This document shows, in pieces, positions 56,634-64,000 of a DNA stretch of 64,000 bases. The notes beneath the pieces were generated by a model, which was not told where the DNA came from, did no database searches, and was given only the letters and a program-made list of their open reading frames with translations. A program made the position numbers and the translations under genes. How positions within the stretch are numbered: the first letter of the stretch is position 1; every line of letters begins with the position of its first letter. The DNA comes from Paenibacillus sp. LS1 (GTDB taxonomy: Bacteria; Bacillota; Bacilli; Paenibacillales; Paenibacillaceae): positions 434,001 through 498,000 of the forward strand of contig NZ_JAPDOE010000001.1 in the NCBI RefSeq assembly GCF_026013365.1, in the 5' to 3' direction.

Positions 56634-58373
56634 ATGCGAAGAAGAATCAGCTTGCCTTTAAAATTATTTTTTATCGTGTTTGCCTTTGTATTAAGCTGCA
56701 TCATCTTGATAAGCCAATTGTCTTATCGCTATGTGCAAAAGGAAATAAGAAACAATGACATTTTTTACACCAATCAAATCCTTGACAAGGTAGACCAGTA
56801 TTTCACCGTTAATTTTTCCTCCTTCCAAACGATCCTCTTCTCGGTCGAAACTTCGGTTAAGGCAAACATTAACAATACCGAAGTGATTAAAAAGCAATTA
56901 AGAGAGCTCTATGAACTCAACAGTACTTACGTCAGTAATATTTATTTGATCAAGAGTGATTTATCCATTATAGGCGGAAGTACACCTACCCGAATATTCG
57001 ATGAACCTTTATCTGAAAGAGAACCTTTATTTGATGCGGCTGATAAGAATAGAAGGGCTACCTTTGTTAGTGAACCTTACAAATCGAAGTATTCCGGCTG
57101 GACCGTTACGATGGTTCGATATCTGAACGGTGCTCCGTTTCCTATGGCCATTGCGGTTGATTTGGATCTAAATGCCATCGAAGAAACCTTGTTCAAGATT
57201 AATAAACAGGAACAAATGAATCTGGCTCTGATCACCCAGTCAGGTAAAATCATTGCCGGCTTTTCTGAGAATAAAGGACCTCTGAATATTCAAGATCATT
57301 CTTTTTCGATCGGCGAGACGTCAGCGGAAGAAATTCTGGATACGGCAGAAACAAGCTTTCAACTGAATACCAAGGATGGCATTCCGGTTTCCCTTTTGAA
57401 AAAACCAACGGAGAAATTCAACTGGACTATTATCTCGATCAATGATGAATCACGCTTGAAAGCAGCATTGTCCAGATTGGAAATCTATTATATTGAGCTT
57501 CTTGCTGCAGGTCTTCTCTTAAGTTTGTTCATTTCTTTATTGGTTGCTAAATATATCAGGAAACCACTCTATACGCTCAAAACAAAAATGAAACAGGTAG
57601 AGCAAGGCATCCTCACAACGAAAATAACCATTAACCGAAACGATGAGTTTGGAGATCTTTCACGAGCATTCGATCGTATGTTACAGCAAATTGTGGAACT
57701 GATTCGCCGGGCCGAGCTTCATAATGAGCTTGAGCGGAAGTTGGAAATCCAGGTGTTACAGTCTCAAATTAACCCACATTTTCTGTATAACACACTTGGT
57801 TCGATCAGCAATGTGATACGTCTCGGACAAATAGAGAAAGTAGATGTGGTGATCGGGTCGCTTATTTCATTATTGGAATACGGGATAGATGACGCTTCAG
57901 AGAAGGTTTCCCTACGTCAGGAACTACGCAATGTAGCGGACTATATCGAGATCCAGAACATTCGGTATAACCGAAACTTCAATCTGATTGAAGATATCGA
58001 AGCAGGGTTGATGGATTTTCCGGTTTTCCGAATGCTGCTGCAGCCTCTTGTGGAGAATAGTATCTTCCATGGTTACAACGGCGGGGGAATTGAGGGCCCT
58101 ATTACGATTCATGCCTACAGGGAGGGTGGCAGCGTCATCATCGAAGTTGTTGACCAAGGTGAGGGAATTCCGGCCGATAAAATAAAGCATATTTTAACCT
58201 CAGAACCGAGTGAAGAGGAAGTGAAAAGAAAAAGAATCGGGCTGAATAATATTCAGGGTCGAATAAGACTTCACTACGGAGATCCATTCGGACTGGATAT
58301 TATTAGCATACCTAAGGAAATAACCCGTATACGCGCCTTATTCCCGGCAGAATTGCAAAAAGGAGATGCATAA
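56634..58373 (+). CDS. YesM-type sensor histidine kinase
   Basis: The 579-residue kinase has a membrane segment at ~10-32, an extracytoplasmic sensor (~33-285), a second segment at ~287-307, a HAMP domain, His_kinase motif with His382 in INPHFLYNTL, and HATPase with GLNNIQGRI. It probably senses the sugar or its binding protein and phosphorylates the response regulator next to it, whose start overlaps by one base (TAATG). Confidence 0.94.
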   Translation: MRRRISLPLKLFFIVFAFVLSCIILISQLSYRYVQKEIRNNDIFYTNQILDKVDQYFTVNFSSFQTILFSVETSVKANINNTEVIKKQLRELYELNSTYVSNIYLIKSDLSIIGGSTPTRIFDEPLSEREPLFDAADKNRRATFVSEPYKSKYSGWTVTMVRYLNGAPFPMAIAVDLDLNAIEETLFKINKQEQMNLALITQSGKIIAGFSENKGPLNIQDHSFSIGETSAEEILDTAETSFQLNTKDGIPVSLLKKPTEKFNWTIISINDESRLKAALSRLEIYYIELLAAGLLLSLFISLLVAKYIRKPLYTLKTKMKQVEQGILTTKITINRNDEFGDLSRAFDRMLQQIVELIRRAELHNELERKLEIQVLQSQINPHFLYNTLGSISNVIRLGQIEKVDVVIGSLISLLEYGIDDASEKVSLRQELRNVADYIEIQNIRYNRNFNLIEDIEAGLMDFPVFRMLLQPLVENSIFHGYNGGGIEGPITIHAYREGGSVIIEVVDQGEGIPADKIKHILTSEPSEEEVKRKRIGLNNIQGRIRLHYGDPFGLDIISIPKEITRIRALFPAELQKGDA

Positions 58374-59983
58374 TGGGGAGAGACTATACCTGCTTCATTG
58401 TTGACGATGAAGACCTGATCATTCAACGATTGGAATTGTTTTTTAATGAGCTCTCTCATAGGGATCGACGATTTGTTCTGGTGGGAAAAGCGAATAATGG
58501 GCTGAATGGGATCGAGGAGATCATAAAACTTAAGCCGGATATCGTCATATCCGATATCGTAATGCCGCGAATGGATGGCATCTCCATGATTGAGCAGCTA
58601 AAGGCAGAGCTCCCCCATACCCAATACATACTGCTGACCGCCTATTCATCCTTCGAATACGCTCAGCGAGCGATTCAAGCCAACGCATTGGAGTACATTG
58701 TAAAGGTTCCACTGAGGGAAGCCGATTTGAATCGAGCGTTGGATAAGGCAGCCGGAATTTTAAATGAGTTTGAGAAAAAAGAAGCGGAATTTCACTCGTT
58801 AAACGTATCCGTGCTTGAAAATAAATACAGAGTCCGCAAGCAATTTTTTAACGAATTGATCCGAGGTGAAATTCCTTCTCATCGGGCATCGGATTTTGCC
58901 AATCGCATGCAGTTTCATTTCTTTCAAGCGAACTATTGCTGCTTCATCGTTGAAATGAATACGTATGAAAGTTTCCGAAACGAATACGCGGCTGCAGATC
59001 AAAACATCTTGAAGTATGCGATTACCAATATCATCGAAGAAACGGTGATGAATGGTAGTAGTGGGGTAGCTGCGGATCTGTCCGATAATCGTTTTATTGG
59101 CTTTTTATCCTGGGAAAATAACCGCAGTGATATGGAAACGGAATATGCTTGCCTATCCTTGGGAGGGCAGATCATCTCTCATTTGCATCATTATTTGAAT
59201 AAAAGGGTGTCTGTCGCTTTTGGTGGTCCACATCGAGGCTGGGAATCGATCAAACAGGCATACACGGAAGCTAAAAATGTGAGTGAGGACTTCTATTATC
59301 ATACCGAGAAAGTCGTGAAAACACCGATGCATCGGTTCCAATACCATAATGACAAAAAAGCAGACTTTCAGCAGAAGCTGGCTGATTTTCTTATACGGCT
59401 AAAACGAAAGGTTTCTAAGGAAGAGCTGGACAATGCACTTGCTGATCTGTCGCAATTTGTTACGGACCATAAAATCCACAAGTCTATCATGGCGCCAATG
59501 ATTAGAGACTTGTACAGAGACATTACCGTGAAATTTAAATCGGGGAATAAGATGGCCACGGAAGTTCCAGACTTCCCCATGGAATTTATGGCTTTTCAGG
59601 AGCAGCTCGCCTATATTGGCGACTTCACATTCCAATACGTGCATGCGGGCCAACTGTTACATCGTGCAGAAATTATGAGTGCTATGCATTTTATAGAGAC
59701 AAACTTGAAACAACGTTTAACGTTGGAGGCAATTGCGGAGGAAGTGAATCTAGCGCCATCGTATTTTAGCAGCTTATTCAAAAAAACAATGAACGAAGGC
59801 GTGATCAGCTACATCAACCGTAAAAAAATCCATCTTGCTCTCGAGTTGTTAAACGTCCGGGATTATTCTTTATTGGAATTGTGCGAAGAAGTAGGTATCG
59901 TCAATGAAGGGTATTTTTGCAAACTGTTTAAAGAATATACGGGGGATACACCTAAGCAATATCGGATAAAAATGACACGGTAG
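58373..59983 (+). CDS. YesN-type response regulator with AraC output
   Basis: The 536-residue regulator has a receiver domain (1-125; phospho-acceptor Asp61 in VISDIVMPRMDG, Asp11-Asp12 acidic pair; switch Lys at 109), a long linker domain (~160-410) and an AraC double helix-turn-helix at 435-535 (EGYFCKLFKEYTGDTPKQYR). It should activate the uptake locus, perhaps through the blocks at 52967 and 63618. The receiver and kinase form the locus' own control. Confidence 0.94.
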   Translation: MGRDYTCFIVDDEDLIIQRLELFFNELSHRDRRFVLVGKANNGLNGIEEIIKLKPDIVISDIVMPRMDGISMIEQLKAELPHTQYILLTAYSSFEYAQRAIQANALEYIVKVPLREADLNRALDKAAGILNEFEKKEAEFHSLNVSVLENKYRVRKQFFNELIRGEIPSHRASDFANRMQFHFFQANYCCFIVEMNTYESFRNEYAAADQNILKYAITNIIEETVMNGSSGVAADLSDNRFIGFLSWENNRSDMETEYACLSLGGQIISHLHHYLNKRVSVAFGGPHRGWESIKQAYTEAKNVSEDFYYHTEKVVKTPMHRFQYHNDKKADFQQKLADFLIRLKRKVSKEELDNALADLSQFVTDHKIHKSIMAPMIRDLYRDITVKFKSGNKMATEVPDFPMEFMAFQEQLAYIGDFTFQYVHAGQLLHRAEIMSAMHFIETNLKQRLTLEAIAEEVNLAPSYFSSLFKKTMNEGVISYINRKKIHLALELLNVRDYSLLELCEEVGIVNEGYFCKLFKEYTGDTPKQYRIKMTR

Positions 59984-60094
59984 GAATTCAAATAAGGATG
60001 CAAAAAATGTATGATTTTTTCGCGAAATCCTGTAAAAAAAAAGGGGCCAAAACCATTACCATGATAGTAGCATCTAATCATGGAGGTTATCCAA

Positions 60095-62311
60095 ATGGAA
60101 CTTATGAAAGCAGATTTAACCGTCGTAGGTGGAGGAATTGCCGGGATATGTGCTGCCATTGCTGCCGCACGCCAAGGTCTGCAGGTTTCACTTATTAATG
60201 ATCGGCCGGTGCTTGGGGGAAATGCGAGCAGCGAGGTCAGAGTTCATATCAACGGGTCGGCATATCTCGGAAATAGTCCATCCTATTATGCCCGCGAGGG
60301 CGGGTTGGTAGAAGAACTCAAGCTGAAGATCTTTCATTATAATCCGTTATACAACAAGAAGCTTATGCTTTCGCTATCGGATACGGTCTTGCTCGACATG
60401 GTTTATGATGAGCCCAACATTTCTCTATTTCTGAACACATGCGTGCATGAAACAGGCATGGAGAACGGCAGAATTCAATGGGTGGAGGGCCTTCAATTGG
60501 CTTCCGAAAGAAAATTCCGTTTTGAAAGCCCTACCTATATCGATTGCTCCGGTGATGGAATTGTTGGATACCAAGCAGGTGCTCACTTCCGATGGGGAAG
60601 AGAGGCGAAGCATGAGTACCAGGAGGAGCTGGCTCCAGAAGTGGCGGATCATTACACGATGGGCGATACGATTCTGTTTCAAGCCCGTGACGTAGACTAT
60701 GCCGTTCCTTACAAAAGGCCTGGATTTGCGTATGATATTACGAAATTGGAGTTTTTCGATAGTATCAGAAAAGGATTAAACCATCGGTCTTTTCCAAGGA
60801 AAATCAACGGGCTTGGCGGATTGTGGTGGCTTGAATACGGCGGACATATGGACATTATCAAGAATAATGAAGACATCGCATTGGAACTGCGGAAATTGGT
60901 GTACGGGATCTGGGATTATATCAAAAATAGCGGTGAGTTCGATGATGTAGACAATCTCATCCTGGATTATGTATGCCCGATTCCGGGAAAACGGGAGTCG
61001 AGACGGTTTATAGGGGAACACATGCTGTCTCAGAACGATCTTACAGTAAAGCCTCATTTCGAAGATGCGGTATCTGTCGGAGGGTGGTATATGGATCTGC
61101 ATGCGAATAAAGGCATCTACGATGAAGGGCCAGCTACCGCGTGGAACTTTGTGCCGGGATTGTATAATATCCCTTTTCGTAGCTTATTTTCACGCAATAT
61201 TGCTAATCTCATGTTCGCTGGCCGTAATATAAGTGCTACCCATGTTGCTTTTGGGTCTACAAGGGTCATGTCAACTTGTGGTTGTATGGGGCAGGCGGTA
61301 GGAACGGCTGCTGCGTTATGCGTAAAATATGATACAGGCCCTGCGGACATAGTCAAAGCCCATATGGGTGAACTTCAGGCGCAGCTGCTTCGAGACGGGC
61401 AAACAATTGTAGGGCTTCAAGAGCCGTTAGAACCTTATTTCGCTGACGGATTAACGATTCGTGCCTCGTCTCAGCGAAGCTATGAACAACTTTATCCAAC
61501 CGAAGAGATCTCCTTGGAGAAAGCGTTATGTTTGGTCTTGCCGATTAAGACATCTGTGGTTGAGAGTGTGCAGATCAAAATTAAAAATAGATCCGAGCAT
61601 TCGGAAATGCTGCAAGTGAAGCTGTATGGCGGGGATCGGAAGGAAAACTATATTCCCACCAGCGAGCTGAAGGGCTACAACTTAGTGATTTCAGCGGGTC
61701 ACGATGACTGGATTACACTGGACCTCAGCTGCAAGAAGCCAGAAGATGACAAAATCTACATCGTATTGGAAGGTACGGCGGGCCTTACTGTGCACAGCAA
61801 TGAGGAGAAAATGACTGGAGCGGTGAGCTTCCTTTATAAGCCGGAAGAGCCATCCAGGCTGAAGAAACTTAATAAGAGCATTTGCTTCAAAGACCTGATA
61901 CCATCCCAGGATATGTATAATCCCGCAAATGTCATCAACGGTTTTTCCAGACCTTATGGTTTGCCGAACAGCTGGATTTCGGAACGTATAGAAGGACAGG
62001 AATGGTTGGAATTTGGTTTTGCAAGCCCTAAAAATCTGGATGAAATCCATCTTGTTTTCAATTCACAACTGAATTTGGAGCATTTCGACGATCCGATCGA
62101 GCCACTGATCCAAGATTATGATGTGACTTTAACCTTGGAAGACGGAACCAAGAGTGAAATTAAAGTCCGTGGGAATTATCTTTCGTTGAATAAACATCAG
62201 GTGCATGCACAAGGTGTAACCCAAATCCGGTTTGATTTTTGTGCAACGTATGGTTCGCCTTATTATGAAGTGTTTGCTGTAAAATTTTTTGCTCCTAAAA
62301 ACGCTAAGTGA
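60095..62311 (+). CDS. FAD-dependent oxidoreductase with C-terminal sugar-binding-like domain
   Basis: The 738-residue protein has an N-terminal Rossmann motif VVGGGIAGICAAIAAARQG, the FAD-binding GGNASSEVRVHING region and a second nucleotide-contact motif with FAGRNISATHVAFGSTRVMS near 380. The C-terminal part (~460-738) has a beta-sandwich plus a discoidin-like region (NVINGFSRPYGLPNSWISE). Reaction unknown; relatives occur in polysaccharide utilisation loci. ATG 60095 follows TGGAGG; no signal peptide. Followed by an SGNH hydrolase, possibly coupled. Confidence 0.85.
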   Translation: MELMKADLTVVGGGIAGICAAIAAARQGLQVSLINDRPVLGGNASSEVRVHINGSAYLGNSPSYYAREGGLVEELKLKIFHYNPLYNKKLMLSLSDTVLLDMVYDEPNISLFLNTCVHETGMENGRIQWVEGLQLASERKFRFESPTYIDCSGDGIVGYQAGAHFRWGREAKHEYQEELAPEVADHYTMGDTILFQARDVDYAVPYKRPGFAYDITKLEFFDSIRKGLNHRSFPRKINGLGGLWWLEYGGHMDIIKNNEDIALELRKLVYGIWDYIKNSGEFDDVDNLILDYVCPIPGKRESRRFIGEHMLSQNDLTVKPHFEDAVSVGGWYMDLHANKGIYDEGPATAWNFVPGLYNIPFRSLFSRNIANLMFAGRNISATHVAFGSTRVMSTCGCMGQAVGTAAALCVKYDTGPADIVKAHMGELQAQLLRDGQTIVGLQEPLEPYFADGLTIRASSQRSYEQLYPTEEISLEKALCLVLPIKTSVVESVQIKIKNRSEHSEMLQVKLYGGDRKENYIPTSELKGYNLVISAGHDDWITLDLSCKKPEDDKIYIVLEGTAGLTVHSNEEKMTGAVSFLYKPEEPSRLKKLNKSICFKDLIPSQDMYNPANVINGFSRPYGLPNSWISERIEGQEWLEFGFASPKNLDEIHLVFNSQLNLEHFDDPIEPLIQDYDVTLTLEDGTKSEIKVRGNYLSLNKHQVHAQGVTQIRFDFCATYGSPYYEVFAVKFFAPKNAK

Positions 62312-62328
62312 GGTCGGGTGAAGTCGAG

Positions 62329-63537
62329 ATGAAGGAATTTTTCCCACGAAGGGGGCTGCCTAATGTCATTCAGAAGTTGGAAAATAGGGAAACCGTGACC
62401 ATCGTCTATTTTGGCGGCAGTAATACACGTTCGAAAGGATACAGGGTCATGACGGCGGATTGGCTGCGAGGGCAATATCCCCATGCGGATATCCGCTCTG
62501 TGAATGCAGCCATTGATGGGACAGGATCGGACCTCGGCTGCGCCCGTTTGGAGACAGATGTACTGCGTCATCAGCCTGATCTCGTGTTAGTTGAATTTGT
62601 TGGCAACGATGGCGGAGTTCCCGAATCCAAGGCGCGGATCGAAGGCATTGTCCGACAAATTCGCAAGCACAGCCGGTTTACCGATATCCTGTTTGTATAT
62701 ACGGTTAAGGAGCGGGATTTGACCTCATTTCAATCCGGCGAATACCAGAAGGGAGCTCTTATGCAAGAGGAAGTCGCCGACTATTACGGCATTCCTTCGA
62801 TTCATCTGGGCGTAGCCGTCAGTCAATTGGTATCGGAAGGAAAACTTATTTTTACTTCAAGGGCAGACGTGTCCATTCCCGGAGCCGTTATTTTTACGCA
62901 TGATTCGATCCATCCGACGATTCCCGAAGGACACCAGATTTACACGGACACAATCACACGGTCATTTAAGAAAATCAGTGAACTACGAGATCACGTGGGA
63001 AAAGTCGAACATCACTTGCCGCAGGACCCCTTGGTCCCGGCCAATCCTTGGGAGTATGCAACCATGCTGCCACTGGATCGTCTTACTCATTTTTCCGCAG
63101 GGTGGTCTTACGTGACCTCTGATGACTTTCCTTTAGTGCGTGAGTATGAATGGTTGTTTCCCGGTCTATGGCGAGCAGTTGATCCCGGAGAGACGATCAC
63201 AGTGCAGTTTGAGGGAACCCACATCGGCTTATTTGATATTGGGGGGCCGGATTCCGGCAGATTGAAGGTGACTGTGAATGAGGGGGAACCCTTTCTTATC
63301 GATCGATTCACTTCATATAACGATCATAATCGAAATCAATATGTTTTCTTACCGGAGCTACCTAATGGGAAACATACAGTTCACTTCGAGATCGATCACG
63401 AGAAGACTGACAAAGCGGCCGTGTTTGAGGCGGTCGGCAATGAACGAAGTATGGAGCATGTTCGGCAGCATCCTGCTTGGTACGATCAAACGGTCATTCA
63501 GCTTGGAAAGTTGTTATTGGTGCAGCCTCCATTATAA
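62329..63537 (+). CDS. SGNH/GDSL-family hydrolase
   Basis: The 402-residue protein has block I GGSNT (Ser31), the GND block (FVGNDGG) and block V DSIHP with Asp192 and His195, which is the SGNH catalytic triad. C-terminal ~220-402 is a beta-sandwich of unknown type. Likely a cytosolic sugar esterase acting on the imported oligosaccharide. It may alternatively start at GTG 62308, overlapping the oxidoreductase stop. Same operon. Confidence 0.85.
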   Translation: MKEFFPRRGLPNVIQKLENRETVTIVYFGGSNTRSKGYRVMTADWLRGQYPHADIRSVNAAIDGTGSDLGCARLETDVLRHQPDLVLVEFVGNDGGVPESKARIEGIVRQIRKHSRFTDILFVYTVKERDLTSFQSGEYQKGALMQEEVADYYGIPSIHLGVAVSQLVSEGKLIFTSRADVSIPGAVIFTHDSIHPTIPEGHQIYTDTITRSFKKISELRDHVGKVEHHLPQDPLVPANPWEYATMLPLDRLTHFSAGWSYVTSDDFPLVREYEWLFPGLWRAVDPGETITVQFEGTHIGLFDIGGPDSGRLKVTVNEGEPFLIDRFTSYNDHNRNQYVFLPELPNGKHTVHFEIDHEKTDKAAVFEAVGNERSMEHVRQHPAWYDQTVIQLGKLLLVQPPL

Positions 63538-63800
63538 TTGATTAGTCCTCTTGGAACACCTATATTCTATCTGACTGCAACTGAGCAATCAATTAGGATG
63601 TAGGTTTCTTTTTTTTACTTAAAATCGTATAAGAAATTCTTAAAATGAAAGAAATTTCACCGTGATGTAACATGCTAAGATAAAAACGACAGAGCGGGAT
63701 TAGGCAGAAGGGGAAGGTTAATTGCTTTTTTACAATCATTTGAGCAAAAGGCAACTCATTTTTGAAAGCGTTATCATTATGAGGAGAGGCTGTGAATTGT
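63538..63800. other. spacer upstream of the last gene
   Basis: A gene-free 263 bp region that includes operator block B (63618-63661). A long-range pair TAATTGATT (63535) / AATCAATTA (63587) is present; no T tract after it. GAGGAGAGG at 63781-63789 is the ribosome site of the next gene. Confidence 0.5.
63618..63661 (+). promoter_or_regulatory. operator block B
   Basis: 24 bp identical with one exception (G for T) to block A at 52967-52990, with AGAAATTT again shared downstream. It lies 160 bp before ATG 63801. See block A. Confidence 0.7.
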
Positions 63801-64000
63801 ATGGTCAAAAGGAAGCTGTTTTTATCAATCGTTTTTATGTTGACGATCGTAGTTCCTTTCAGCCTGATCGGAATAAGGGCCGCTTATGCGGAGACCTTAC
63901 CTTATCAGACCATTATCATCGATGACGGTAGCATTAAGATTAATGATGTTGTGACACCTGATGCGGGTAACGAGAACAACGGATATTCGGCTTCAAATTG
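63801..64000 (+). CDS. secreted protein, start only (truncated at window edge)
   Basis: The first 66 codons show a signal peptide (MVKRKLFLSIVFML, then a hydrophobic core and AYA at about 32-34) and a beginning mature chain with TIIIDDGSIKI. ATG 63801 follows GAGGAGAGG at 12 bp. It lies downstream of operator block B and near the uptake locus, so it may be the polysaccharide-degrading enzyme or surface part of the system; the visible part is too short to say. Confidence 0.75.
   Translation, partial: MVKRKLFLSIVFMLTIVVPFSLIGIRAAYAETLPYQTIIIDDGSIKINDVVTPDAGNENNGYSASN

Overview
The window looks like the chromosome of a low-to-moderate GC, endospore-forming Firmicute, most probably Paenibacillus. 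The evidence is AGGAGG-type ribosome sites, a gerA-gerB-gerC germinant receptor operon with a sigma-G-like promoter, Fur and MntR-type operators of Bacillus style, a lipoprotein/CUT1 transporter run by a YesM/YesN-type two-component system, and a copper-amine-oxidase-N-like surface protein. No rRNA, tRNA, CRISPR array or intact mobile element was seen.

Layout. 1-2358: a PdxR-type MocR regulator (cut by the window edge) divergent from pdxS. 2500-7200: iron-linked genes under two good Fur boxes (siderophore-binding lipoprotein; AraC regulator), with a TetR/PAF-acetylhydrolase-like pair and a cupin between them. 7400-12000: ankyrin lipoprotein, aldo-keto reductase, a purine permease behind a structured leader, a membrane-anchored hydrolase. 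12079-14589: an mntBCA manganese ABC operon behind TTTCCTTA repeats. 14892-26867: accessory genes, mostly regulator plus transporter or enzyme pairs (MATE/TetR, DMT/AraC, LysR/SDR/MFS), a PL9-like pectate lyase, an LRR protein and a Gfo/Idh oxidoreductase. 27061-30765: a beta-glucoside PTS operon whose LicT-type antiterminator has suffered a large internal deletion. 30859-44104: a dense run of regulators and efflux or detoxification genes, including a SufR-like/MFS/HxlR/IscA cluster and a truncated glycosyltransferase. 44230-52849: cardiolipin synthase, the ger operon, the surface protein, an SDR. 52860-64000: an IS3-family transposase tail, then a carbohydrate-uptake locus (two permeases, binding lipoprotein, sensor kinase, response regulator, FAD oxidoreductase, SGNH hydrolase, start of a secreted protein).

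How parts work together. Metal homeostasis appears at two places (Fur boxes; MntR-like site). The bgl operon keeps its RNA antiterminator target and terminator, but the local antiterminator is reduced to its RNA-binding domain, which could make the operon constitutive. The last locus carries nearly the same 44-bp block upstream of its transporter genes and upstream of the secreted gene at the right edge, which points to a shared operator. Several intergenic regions carry copies of one terminator hairpin, with sequence similarity that in some copies extends beyond the stem. Gene decay is visible at four places: MarR tail, licT, macrolide-type glycosyltransferase and IS3 tail.
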